From Hormiphora californensis (lineage: Eukaryota; Ctenophora; Tentaculata; Cydippida; Pleurobrachiidae): a stretch of DNA of 64,000 nt. Position 1 is the stretch's first letter. Each line of letters begins with the position of its first letter. Where the stretch lies: positions 5,447,984-5,511,983 of the forward strand of contig CM035350.1 of the NCBI GenBank assembly GCA_020137815.1. Direction: 5' to 3'. The notes below the pieces were generated by a model, which did no database searches, was not told where the DNA came from, and saw nothing but the letters and a program-made list of their open reading frames with translations. The position numbers and the translations under genes are program-made. This document shows, piece by piece, positions 24,247 through 37,344 of this stretch.

Positions 24247-26560
24247 AATTTGGCCACCCCCTGGTCTCAGGGCCTCCAAATATGTCAAAATATGTCTAAA
24301 TTGTCATTTGGGGTCATTTAGACCTTTTAATTACATGTAATTACCCTTTAATTACATGTAATTACATTTTAATTACATGTAATTACTTCCAATTACATTC
24401 CAATTACTTCAGTACCTCGAAAGCTTTCGAATGCACCCTAGAACATTATTCTACTGCTTCTAATTGCCGAGTTCAGCATACCCCTTATTTTGACTGTTTT
24501 TCGCGTCCTACCCCTTATAGGTTTGGGTATGGCCATCGCCACACCCCCTATGCTACGCGGGACCTCGAGACCTTTCCAACAAGCCATAGAACACCTCTCT
24601 ACTACTTCAGGGGGCTTCAAAACTTTCACTCTAAAAATATCTATGGTTATGTTTATGGTTACTCGACCAAAACGCGGAGTTTTTACGTCAGCCGACCCGA
24701 AATCGGATTAAATTTGGCCACCCGCTGGTCTCAGGGCCTCCAAACATGTCAAAATATGTCTGAATTGTCATTTGGGGTCATTTAGACCTTTTAATTACAT
24801 GTAATTACCCTTTAATTACATGTAATTACATTTTAATTACATGTAATTACTTCCAATTACATTCCAATTACTTCAGCACCTCGAGAGCTTTCGAACGCAC
24901 CCTAGAATACCTTTCTACTCCTTCTAATTGCCGAGTTCTGTATACCCCTTATTTTGACTGTTTTTCGCGTCCTACCCCTTATAGGTTTGGTTATGGCCAT
25001 CGCCACACCCCCTATACGTCGCGGGACCTCGAGACCTTTCCAACGAGCCATAGAACACCTCTCTACTACTTCAGGGGGCTTCAAAACTTTCACTCTAAAA
25101 ATATCTATGGTTTATGTTTATGGTTTACCTCGACCAAAACGCGGAGTTTTTACGTCAGCCGACCCGAAACCTGATTAAATTTGGCCACCCGCTGGTCTCA
25201 GGGCCTCCAAATATGTCAAAATATGTCTGAATTGTCATTTGGGGTCATTTAGACCTTTTAATTACATGTAATTACCCTTTAATTACATGTAATTACATTT
25301 TAATTACATGTAATTACTTCCAATTACATTCCAATTACTTCAGCACCTCGAGAGCTTTCGAACGCACCATAGAACACCTTTCTACTCCTTCTAATTGCCG
25401 AGTTCTGTATACCCCTTATTTTGACTGTTTTTCGCGTCCTACCCCTTATAGGTTTGGGTATGGCCATCGCCACACCCCCTATACGTCGCGGGACCTCGAG
25501 ACCTTTCCAACGAGCCATAGAACACCTCTCTACTACTTCAGGGGGCTTCAAAACTTTCACTCTAAAAATATCTATGGTTTATGGTTTATGGTTACTCGAC
25601 CAAAACGCGGAGTTTTTACGTCAGCCGACCCGAAACCGGATTAAATTTGGCCACCCGCTGGTCTCAGGGCCTCCAAATATGTCAAAATATGTCTGAATTG
25701 TCATTTGGGGTCATTTAGACCTTTTAATTACATGTAATTACCCTTTAATTACATGTAATTACATTTTAATTACATGTAATTACTTCCAATTACATTCCAA
25801 TTACTTCAGCACCTCGAGAGCTTTCGAACGCACCCTAGAACACCTTTCTACTCCTTATAATTGCCGAGATCTGCATACCCCTTATTTTGACTGTTTTTCG
25901 CGTCCTACCCCTTATAGGTTTGGGTATGGCCATCGCCACACCCCCTATACGTCGCGGGACCTCGAGACCTTTCCAACGAGCCATAGAACACCTCTCTACT
26001 ACTTCAGGGGGCTTCAAAACTTTCACTCTAAAAATATCTATGGTTTATGGTTTTATGGTTTATGGTTTACTCGACCAAAACGCGGAGTTTTTACGTCAGC
26101 CGACCCGAAACCTGATTAAATTTTGCCACCCGCTGGTATCAGGGCCTCCAAATATGTCAAAATATGTCTAAATTGTCATTTTGGGTCATTTAGACCTTTT
26201 AATTACATGTAATTACCCTTTAATTACATGTAATTACATTTTAATTACATGTAATTACTTCCAATTACATTCCAATTACTTCAGCACCTCGAGAGCTTTC
26301 GAACGCACCCTAGAACACCTTTCTACTCGTTCTAATTGCCGAGTTCTGTATACCCCTTATTTTGACTGTTTTTCGCGTCCTACCCCTTATAGGTTTGGGT
26401 ATGGCCATCGCCACACCCCCTATACGTCGCGGGACCTCGAGACCTTTCCAACGAGCCATAGAACACCTCTCTACTACTTCAGGGGGCTTCAAAACTTTCA
26501 CTCTAAAAATATCTATGGTTTTATGGTTATGGTTATGGTTATGGTTTTATGGTTTTTTTT
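24199..26560. repeat. Five tandem copies of a ~466-bp repeat
   Basis: Copies start with TCGACCAAAACGCGGAG at 24199, 24663, 25130, 25596 and 26071 (periods 464, 467, 466, 475). Each holds three TTAATTACATGTAATTA palindromes, a CCCCTTATTTTGACTG block and a variable TTATGGT-type tail that sets the small length differences. Copies are very similar. The recurring ~63-codon frames on both strands come from the repeat. It fills most of the space between the divergent ZRANB1 and PRKDC genes. Confidence 0.95.
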
Positions 26561-27313
26561 CATCTGGTATTAAGGGCCTGTCGGCTCGGCCCCGTTGTTT
26601 TAGTTTTAGGGGGGATGTTTTAGGGGGGATGGGTTGAGTTTGGGTTATATTCGGGTCGGGGGGCCTTGCCAGGCCCCGAATTATACATGACGAGGTTTAA
26701 CACCGATAATTTTTAACTTATTTATTACTACAGAACATGTAAACTCATTTTTATGTATAATTTTTAACTTTTACCCCCCCAAAAAATTTTCTTACTTTTC
26801 CGTCGAAAAGGGCTGCCTCATCCCTTTTCAGTTTTCAAAGGGGTCTGTAGAAGAAAAAAAACTCGATTTTGGGTGGTTCTACGATTTTCACCGTTGGCAT
26901 GTGATAAAATCCCCTCGTTAGATGTCCCAACTCCAAGCTCAGGGGCCTGCAGTGTCTACCGAGGTCCGGGGATTGCAATTTGCAACCACTAGAAACTTCT
27001 CGTATGGTAGATTTTAGACTCAGCAATCAGCATGTGGGGTGTATCACCCTTTAGCGGTTAGCCAGTCGCATGAATGATGAAGACGGGCTTGGGGCTCGGG
27101 CCTCTGCCAGAGGCAAATCTAGGCTGTTTCTAGTTGCTCGGCTGGAGGTATGAGTAGGTATACCTCCACTAGAAAAAGTGGCCTATCAGAGAGTACTTTG
27201 GGCGTTGGCACCTTGCAAAGATTTAGTAGTACTGAAATGAAGTGTCATCAGCTCACAGTTGTTGTTTATTTGTTTCTCACATTTAATGTCAGCTACTAAA
27301 ATCTAGTTATGCT
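26561..27313. other. PRKDC 5' flank, no other gene seen
   Basis: G-rich then AT-rich sequence. The minus-strand frame 26835-27026 looks like transposon remnant at best. The promoter and any 5' UTR exon of the plus-strand gene must lie here or further left; no TATA box or initiator could be chosen. Confidence 0.4.
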
Positions 27314-27434
27314 ATGAGTGTCGGTTCTTATTTGGAGGCGATAGAATACTGCTACGAATCCGATCCTCAACAGGGGATACTCGCAGTCCAGGACTTGAAG
27401 ACAAGTCTTGAGGGGCTTTCTAATCACCAGACGG
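27314..27434 (+). CDS. PRKDC: PRKDC exon 1
   Basis: ATG reads MSVGSYLEAIEYCYESD; donor ACGG|GTACGG, phase 1. The human protein has a longer N-terminus, so an upstream exon is possible. Confidence 0.7.
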
Positions 27435-30400
27435 GTACGGAAATCTCCATATCTTTATTTTGCAGTGTGTTGTTAATAGTTCCCTCGCATTAACGTTGTG
27501 TTGTTTTTTCAGATGCTTCGATCAGAAAATTGTTTGCGGAAAAGAAAGGTTTAGTCTGGGTACTACTACAGACATGTTACAAAAAAGGTAACGATTGGTC
27601 AAAGTTCACTGCGGAGTTGATCGGCCTTCTCGGCTACGTGGTGGAGAATGTCGACTGTGGAATGGAAAACATCACAGCGCTCCTACTGGTTCGTGCATTA
27701 ATTATTCTGGGCTAGGAAACTTACTATCTATCCTTAGCTAGTTTCATGGTTTCAATAAGATATAATATATCCCCTGCAGGACCATCTCCCGGTCATCTTT
27801 GGTAAGGTGGAGCCCCGGAGCAATATTGCTGGTGTGCTCAACCTCATGTCAAAGTGCTGCGAAGTGCTGGAAGAAGGGAGTGGACCCACCCGAACCGGGC
27901 TTGATAGCATCTCCAATGCACTATACAGGAGTTTATCAAGCAAAAACAGACAATCTGTCTCAGGTTAGATAATTGTTTTTCAACAGTTGTACCCAGTGGA
28001 ATGGGGGCACCTTCCACGGTGGATGAAGATGGTTTATAGTTGGGAGCTGCGGTATACCTCACGTTTTCCTCATATAATAAAAACACATTTAATTCATTGT
28101 ATTCCAGTTATAAACGCTCTGTGTGGCCTTGTAAAACGCATGATATCTTGTTCTACTCTTGGTTTGGAGAGAAGTGATGCACAGAAATGGACAGGATACT
28201 TCTTCAGCAATCTCCAGAAAGAGGTAGAGTAGTTTGTTGAACTCTCTCATGTGTGTGAAAATAAATACTTGTTTCAACTTTCAAAGGCTACCATGGGAGA
28301 AAAGCGGATATTAACGGCTTGTGTATTCTTCAGATAGTTTCAAAAAGGTCTAAAAAGCAGGCCCCCGAGCTGCAAGTGATTGCAGGTGGGTTCACGGGTT
28401 TAGATGGCGTATTGGGCGTGTTCCCTGATCTTGTATCGGAGTCCCAAATTAGCGATCTCTTTGGATACCTCTTGTTGTGCTGCAATCCCAACGTGAGTAA
28501 TTCTAGTTAGTTTCTCTAACAAACACAGTATTAGATGTCCCCCACTAACCACCACTAAACCCACTACTAAACCCCCTAACCACTACTAACTCATTACTAA
28601 ACCCCCTAACCACTACTAAACCCCCTAACCACTACTGAACACACACATCATGCTTCCAGGTAGAGGTTTCCAGGTATGCCATGCATCATGCTGCCCTCAA
28701 GTTGATTTCCAGGCACATCACTCTGATGAAAGAATCTCTGCCTGAGAAACACAGGGAGTTGTTTGGGAACCTTACAGGCATGTTGGGAACCAAGAATGCA
28801 CCTCTAAGGAGTGAAGTGTGCAAGGCTCTTGAAGCCTTAGTGAAGCAGGTTAGTTTATAAAAGTACTATTTCCATGTGTATGTATATAATATCAATAGTT
28901 TCATTTACCTCGTATACCATGTTAACTTGGTTCCCCTTCCAACGGGCTCTACAGAGATAACACGTTACTATGATGAGCCCTCCCCTAGTCCTCCATGTAC
29001 TGGGACCCTTGGTGGCGCCGTCACCTCTCTGCTTGCGGGCTTCGTTTTGGCGCGGCACCAACTGGGACCCTCATTTCTAAGTTCAAACCCTCCTCCTCTA
29101 AAAGATCTCTTCCCACCACCAGGTGTGCTGTCTGCCTGCTGGTGTGATATCAAAAGAGGAAACCCTGTACTACGTTGCCTCACTGCTGGAGCTCCTAGAG
29201 ACACCTCACCGCCGGCAAATAGCCACAGTTATCCAGTGCCTGGGTCACACAGCTCGTCCCTCCCGAGCATACCTCTCCCCCGAGAAGAGTTATCTGGTGG
29301 TGAGGAGGATCTTGTCAGCCAGCAAGCTGATATCTGAGAAGAGTGACGCTGATTACAGTGCCATCCTTCCTGATCTGGTAAGGGCATTGGCCCATACCTT
29401 GGACGTGGAGGAAGGGGAGGTTTCAGAGGAGATGAGGGAACTCATTCTTACTCCTGTCTTGTTTCTTGTCGAGGTGAGTTTTAGAACTGTCATGTTGGAA
29501 ATTAAATGCCGAATTTTATAAAATCAATATTAGGATACTAAATTACACGCATTCAACACCAACTTTGTTTAGAAAACTAAGCATCTCAGCTCGGTTATAG
29601 CTTGTAACCGGTTCCAGGACAGCTTGGTTCAATCCATTGTTTGGTTGTTCGCTGGGTAGGGGCAACATTCCAACTGGCTGAGTTCCACTGTTTTTTGCAG
29701 CCTTGCGAACTTTCTGGCGTTTCCTGCGGATCTGCTGCTTTAGATTGACCACCTCGTCACTTAGAAGAGTTTTCACGGCCCATGGGGCTGACTCTAGGGC
29801 TGCTCCGACAATGTTGGCAGGAGTATCCTGGGATTTGCTGTTCTTGATCTGGTGGACCAGTTGGGATCGTTTCACCTCGTTGTAGGACTGAAGGTGGAAT
29901 CTATGGGGCGTGTTCAGTCGGATAAATTGGGAGTGGGGCTCTCGTCCAGTTGTTGTTATCCTCGCCTTGCAGTTGTACTTTAGACGGTCCCTGCACTGCC
30001 AGTAGACATTCCCGCTCTTCAGTGTCCGATCGTAGGTGTAGAGGAATCCATCATGGGCGACCTGTGTCCCGTTCCGTTTTCCCTCCAGGAACTCTAGCTC
30101 CGAAGGGGGTGGTGGACTAATAGGGGGTTCGTTAATGGTTGAACTGTTAACTGGGGTTGTAGTATCTAATGTAGAAGCAGCTGGTGTGACAAAAGAGATG
30201 TCTTGGCGGTTGTTGCTCAGGTTGATGTTGTCATTCAAGGAAGGAGGAGGTGGTACGTCGTTAGCTATCATCTTGGTGAAGAGAGAAGAAGTTGTCGCTG
30301 TGGTCAAGGATTGATAGACTGATCAATTCTTGGTGAAGTTTTATACTCCACATCAGTCATCAACTTGTCAGTAGTTGTGAAATATGAACTTTGTTAAATT

Positions 30401-33400
30401 CTCGTCATCCCTCTCTAATAACATGATTGGGAGACACGGGTCCGATGTCATCAGGTTCGAAGCGGTGTCAGGTGTCTAATAACTCAACAGTGTCTTAGAT
30501 TACCTACCTAATTAGACTTGTGAATTGGGCATTGGCATATCACATCGCAACATTCCCATGTTTCTGGGCGGATCAGTTCACCTCTTTTTCTACATCTCTC
30601 ATCTTCAAATTCTCTCCTCACCCCCTTGCCTAGCTAGACCCCCGTTCGCGTGCCCCTAAAATGGGTTTGAACAAAACAATTCATCCCCTTGTTTAATTTA
30701 CCCCTCCCCATATATACCAGTGTTATCCTGCAATGAAAGGTCCAGTTCAGGAGACAGCCTATAGTGGCGTTCAGTACCTCCTAGCAGTGCTTTATAACCG
30801 TCACCAGGACTCTTGCAGTTGGCTTCTAGACAAGATCACATACCAGGTACTTAATTAAGTAATTGATTAAGTAATTAACTACTCCAGTATCCGTTAATTA
30901 GGGATTTTCTTGAACCTTGATGCTCTTTATCCCCTATCCCCACCCTGGAGCTCGGCAAGGCAACTTATATAACAGACCCAATGTTATCCATGTATATCCA
31001 CAGGGCGTGATTCTGTCAGGGAGAGACCCATTTCAATTTGCCTCTTTTTGGTCCGACCTGCTACTCAAATACTCAGATTTGATAACAGATCGTCCAACCA
31101 AGATCTACATACACCGAGCAGTATTTGACTCCTTCATAAACAACTATTTGGTTGCCGTGGAGAAGCTGAACCTTCCTGAGATCGATGATATGGAGACTGA
31201 GGATAGTACTGAGTCCTGTGATGTTCCCATGTACCAAAACCTAGTTGCTTTATTGGCATGCATCTTATCAACAATAGGAGAAGATAGCAGGTTAACATAA
31301 CATTCTTATATGGTAACGAAGTTACCCCTCTGTAGAGTACATAGGGCATTGCGATAGTAAGGCACGTCTTAGCGTGCCCGCAATATAGGGGTAATTGCGT
31401 TACCAACATTCTTATATGCTCCATTTAGTTTTGGAAGTGGACTGCAAACACTAGGTCCAACTCTTCCCGCCTGTCTCTAACAATGAACATCTCTCCAGGC
31501 TAGAGAAGTGGTCTATGGGCATCCTACGATGTACAACTAAACGGACCCACCACGCCGAGGAGCAGAGTTTCTCCCTCCTTCGATCACTATTGATCTGCTC
31601 GACAGAGTTCCTATCTGAGGACCCTGCTCTGGAGAGAGAGTGGAACTGTCTTGGAAGTGATCTTGTAAACAGGTGTTGTATAACTGACAATCCTATGAGA
31701 GTCATCTCTCTTCCCAGACTTATGTTCAAGCAACTCCCTTCTCCCCCTGATTAGTGAAACAGCACCCCCCCCCTAGATCTAGATAAGTGACCCCCCCCCC
31801 CCGCCCCAGATTGTTGAAACAGCTCCCCCGCCCCCCAGATTAGAGACACTTGTTGAAGGAAGTAGGATCAGTGCAGTGGCCATGTTACTCTCCTATCCAA
31901 CCTCCCTTATCAAGCAGAACACAGCTCTCTTTACCACGGCTTTAACAGAGGCTCTGACGAGAGGAGTGAGGTAAAAATATATTACTATTTCACTGTCAGT
32001 AATCAGTATAACTATCACTCAAGGACACCAGGAAAGATGCTAATTATAATCCCTCAGTTGCCTGCCACTAGCCCGGAGTGCTGTAGACGCAGTTAGGGGA
32101 CTAGTGGATACAGGGGAGAGATTGATCCTATCTGATTCCTACCCTACCCTACTTCCTCTACTCAATGCGTACCTAACATCGCTAGACAAGTAAGGACACA
32201 TGTATATATCATGGGTGGTAGGGTGATCCCTCATACGGTTGTTGGTTGGTTGGAGTAACACCGTGAATGTTGTCAGACACTGACTGTAACTGGTAACACG
32301 CTGCTTCATTTAAATACCCACCCAGTCCCTACAACCACACAAATTTCAGGAGAAATGACGAGTTATACGGACTCCAGCGTGACATCGTTATTCTTCTTGG
32401 ACTACTGGGTACCTCAGTCACGAAAGCCATGGTACAGCCAGATATCCCGGAATTGGCTTGGAGCCAGGACACCTTGCGAGTTGGCCTGCCCCTTGATATT
32501 CCCCTAGACGGGTTGTTTAGAGAGGTGGTAGAACAGACAACAAGCACCAGTGATCCGCAGACTAGGGTTGTACTGTGCGAACTACTACATTCTCTGTTCT
32601 TGGTTGCCATAGGAACTGAACAACGTGCTCCTGCAAAGATCAAGGTATTATGAAACCCGATAGCTGATTTATCAGTCATTTGAAGATTTTGCGCGCTCAT
32701 GATAACTGCTAGCTGGGGGATTTAACACCCTGCTCGCCATTTATCAGGCCAGTGTCCTTTTTCACGCGTTTCTCTTCATTTGAATAACATGCGTGTAAAA
32801 TTCTAAGTATTGAAAATGTGTGTAAACACACAGTTCTGTCAACAAAAGAAAGGGGAAACATGTCTGCAACACGTTTCAATGTTATCTCTCTCATAAGGAG
32901 TGAAAAGAATCACATTCCATTCATTTCTCTCTCTCATTGTCTCTTTTACTGTTCACTACCTCTGACAGTGTGTATTGCCCCCAATCTTGCTCTCTCTTTC
33001 TCAAACATGTTAGGAACAGTAGACACTAAGTCTACACACATTTTCACGGTGTCTGTTGACTAATTGCCAGCAGTCCTAGTGTGTTTTACCTTGTGTTGTG
33101 TCTCTTATTTGTGTGTAATTACTATCGGGTTTCATAAAATATGAACGTTTGTTAGCCTATCGCGTTATAGATTTAAATCACCTCCCCCTCACCATCGGCT
33201 AGCGCCTCGGGATCGGCGTCGGGATTTAAACCAGTTTAATCGCCCTGCCGGGCGATTAAACTCCAGTTGGCTGTCCCCAGCTCGCGCTGGGAACAGCCAA
33301 CTTGATAACGCGCCAGTCTACAAACGTTCATACTTCATATAAAGCTTATAGAAAACTGAACGAGCCGGAATTATAAGCACAACTATATCCTTATTATAAA

Positions 33401-36400
33401 GTACAAATGCGTGGCGTGGTGATGAGTATGTCCTATCCTCACGTGCAAATGGTGGGGGGTTGCCAAGGAGGTGCCATAGCCCAGCTACGCAGCGGGTGAT
33501 TGAAGGCTGCACGTGCGGGTTGGTGCAGTGGGTGAGAGGGGTGCTCCTGGGTGAGGGAGAGTGTGGGAATTTGGGTCAACGGGTGCTCTACTTCAACGGG
33601 TTTTCTAGTCTATATTATAAAGTACAAATGAGTGGCGTGGTGAGGATGATGACCTATCCTCACGTGCAAATAGAGGGGGGTTGCCAAGGAGGTGGCTTGG
33701 GAGGGGTATTGGAGGTTGTGAGGGGATACTGCACGTGCATGTTTTTTGGTTGTTTGTTGCGTGTTCCTGTGTTGTTCCTGTGGTGTTTTGTGATCTACTA
33801 CCGCTGCCCCCATGATTGCTAAAGCTTTTCTACCTACGTACCCCGTTGATTTTCTACACAGCTACAATTCTACGGATCTTTATCATCTGATTCTACATGT
33901 TATTCAGCGGGATTTCCCTTGATGTTTATCACCAGCGCTCTACCACTACCAACCTCCGTATTCTTTACCCCGACATGGAGAGACGAAGAGTAAGAGGGGG
34001 AGAGAGACATGGGGACGGGTGGGGGGTTTGAGGGACTTCAATGGGCTTTCTAGTATATATATATATGTGAAGAAGTAAGACGAGGGGTTAATAAAACACA
34101 ACTAGTTTCATCAGTCAATCTGAATCCTCAGGTGTTTGCACGTGCAGACCAGGTTGGCTTCCCTGGTAACAGTGCTGGCGCTAGAGTGTCACCCAACCAT
34201 CCCATCAGTGGAGACACGGTCGGACAAGCTCTCTCAATTCTTGTTCGACCACCTCTCGGTGATGGTGTGATCCTTGATCACACTTAAAAATGGGGAAAAT
34301 TTTGAACTTAGTGTCTAAATTCGAGGCACATCTTCTGATATGTTTGGAGACTTGGAGCTTTCCATTCTCGATATTGTTGATGTGGGAGCGGTGGAGATTC
34401 ATTCGTTCACTGAGGGTTCTCCCTGTTTCTCCAATATATTCTCCTCCACATCCGCTACAGACTATCAGGTAAATCAGGTCTTTGCTTTTGCAGCTCATCG
34501 TGTGGTTTCTGGTGAGTACAGTTCCATTTTGGGTAGTGAAGTTCCCCTCCTGAATACTAGCTGGGCATGTTTTGCAACGTTTATCCTCACATCGGGTGAA
34601 TGGTTGGCCCCCTGTTTTATTTTGTTCTATGTATTGGTCCCTCTTCTTGGAGAGTGAGAGGATTCGACGAAGGTTTGGTGGCTGTCTGCGTGCGGCAATT
34701 ATCTTTGTTGGCATGCTCGCAGTGGTATGTTAGAGGTTCATACACGCCTGTTTTAGACGTATGGCTGGGTCTACTATAGTAGGGTTGTAGGTACTGGTAA
34801 AGATTATCTGGTCTCTTGGAGCTGCTTCTTTTTCTTTTGTTTGGAGCAGTGTTTTTCTTTCCAGTGCCCCAGCTTTGTTGATAGCATCACCAATTAGTTT
34901 TTCTGGGTATCCTCGGCGTTGGAGTTTGGGGCGGAGTTCAGCGAGTCTTTTGGCCTTTAGTTCATTGCTGGATACGATCGTGTTGGGACGCCCCACCATA
35001 TGCTAACTTGGTCGTGGCATTCTTGATCAACACAAAACTCCTACCCATGATAACGAGCAGCCACAATGAAGAAGCAGCTTCGTACATCAACAAGCATATC
35101 AAACTATTTCTTGATGATGGGTTCCTCTTCCTGGATGAAAAGCAGATCACAGCTAAAGACCTATTGGAGCACCTCAACCAAATGGACCCAGCTATCAAGT
35201 TTACTATGGAAGTCTCCCCTACCGAGATACCGTTTCTGGATGTCCTAATAAAACTCGAGCCTGACCTAGACAACCCTACGAGGACTACAATCATTACCGA
35301 CATTTACAGTAAACCAACTGACAGCTTCAGCTACTTTCACTTCCAATCGTGTGCACCTAGACACGTTAAACGGAACATTCCGTACACACTGGCCCGCAGA
35401 ATCGCCACGATCGTATCCAGCAATGAACTAAAGGCCAAAAGACTCGCTGAACTCCGCCCCAAACTCCAACGCCGAGGATACCCAGAAAAACTAATTGGTG
35501 ATGCTATCAACAAAGCTGGGGCACTGGAAAGAAAAACACTGCTCCAAACAAAAGAAAAAGAAGCAGCTCCAAGAGACCAGATAATCTTTACCAGTACCTA
35601 CAACCCTACTATAGTAGACCCAGCCATACGTCTAAAACAGGCGTGTATGAACCTCAAACATACCACTGCGAGCATGCCAACAAAGATAATTGCCGCACGC
35701 AGACAGCCACCAAACCTTCGTCGAATCCTCTCACTCTCCAAGAAGAGGGACCAATACATAGAACAAAATAAAACAGGGGGCCAACCATTCACCCGATGTG
35801 AGGATAAACGTTGCAAAACATGCCCAGCTAGTATTCAGGAGGGGAACTTCACTACCCAAAATGGAACTGTACTCACCAGAAACCACACGATGAGCTGCAA
35901 AAGCAAAGACCTGATTTACCTGATAGTCTGTAGCGGATGTGGAGGAGAATATATTGGAGAAACAGGGAGAACCCTCAGTGAACGAATGAATCTCCACCGC
36001 TCCCACATCAACAATATCGAGAATGGAAAGCTCCAAGTCTCCAAACATATCAGAAGATGTGCCTCGAATTTAGACACTAAGTTCAAAATTTTCCCCATTT
36101 TTAAGTGTGATCAAGGATCACACCATCACCGAGAGGTGGTCGAACAAGAATTGAGAGAGCTTGTCCGACCGTGTCTCCACTGATGGGATGGTTGGGTGAC
36201 ACTCTAGCGCCAGCACTGTTACCAGGGAAGCCAACCTGGTCTGCACGTGCAAACACCTGAGGATTCAGATTGACTGATGAAACTAGTTGTGTTTTATTAA
36301 CCCCTCGTCTTACTTCTTCACATACACACTACCTCGAGCTCGGACTCTCTTCCTCTTCTATATATATATATATATACCCTGCTAACTTAGATAACCCGCC

Positions 36401-37305
36401 AGTCCCACTGGCGCGCTGTCAATATACAGCCAGTCCAGCGGCAGATTATTTCCCACTGGCTGGCTGTTTATTATTAACTCCTATGTTACATTCAAAGTGT
36501 GTGTAAATGATCAGTTCTTACTGAAATACAGAGGGAACACTGTTTGCAAGAGTTACACACTGCATTGGAGAGAAAGAAACAACACATTCCGTCAATTTCT
36601 CTCTCTTTATCTCCCCTTTTGTTTCACTATCTCAATTCCTCTGTGTTATGTCTGGCATGCCCCATATCTTGTTATTTCTTTCTCTCTCTCCTTAGTAACT
36701 GTTACCAAACAATATACACTCAATTGAGAGATGTTTTTGACTGTTTCTCAGTTCTCTTTGTGTGTTTTGATTAGTGTTCTCTCTCTTGTTAGTGTGTAAT
36801 ACTTGAAACAAACAACTAAAGCAGGGTATATAACCCATAAACTCTGACCAATGGCACGTTATTGGTTTAAACCCCTCCGGCTCTCCCTCGGCTACGCCTC
36901 GGGATCGTCGTCGTGATTTAAACCAGTTTATCCGCCACTGGCGGATAAACTACAGCTACCTTCTCCCAGCGGCGCGCTGGGAGAAAGGTATCTGAAATAA
37001 CGTGCCAGTGGCCAGAGTTTATGCCTCATATATATTATATATATCTATATTGTTCATAATGTGTTCATAATGTGTTCGGAGACTTTGATCCCCCCTCTCT
37101 CTTCCTAGGAGTTGTATGATCATGGTCTGCCCCTAGTTCTACAACTAGGCTGTGACAGCAATACAGTGGTCAGGGAACTCTACCGAACATTGTCCCTTCA
37201 ACTTGTCCATTGGCACAGCAGTGGTGATACACAGGCCTATATCCTATCTCACATCTTGGTATATATACCCCTCGAATTCTTCTAGGTCGTACTGCTTCGG
37301 CAGTG

Positions 37306-37344
<39 letters not shown>

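Larger units (their letters stand above)
34065..36324 (+). mobile_element. Penelope-like retroelement, 5'-truncated with inverted duplication
   Basis: The right part (34982-36324) is a 3' portion of a Penelope-like element. The left part (34065-34981) is an inverted copy of its last 917 bp (right arm 35407-36324). The single-copy spacer is 34982-35406. The outer end of the arms is TGTGAAGAAGTAAGACGAGG. Such partial inverted tandem copies are typical of this class. In PRKDC intron 13. Confidence 0.8.

Noticed and set aside
24438-26573. Repeated ~63-codon frames with identical peptides
   Set aside because: They come from the 466-bp tandem repeat and appear on both strands without codon bias or start context.
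36270-36305. CTGATGA in the Penelope-like 3' end as a hammerhead ribozyme, known in that class
   Set aside because: No GAAA box and no stem III follow in either arm.
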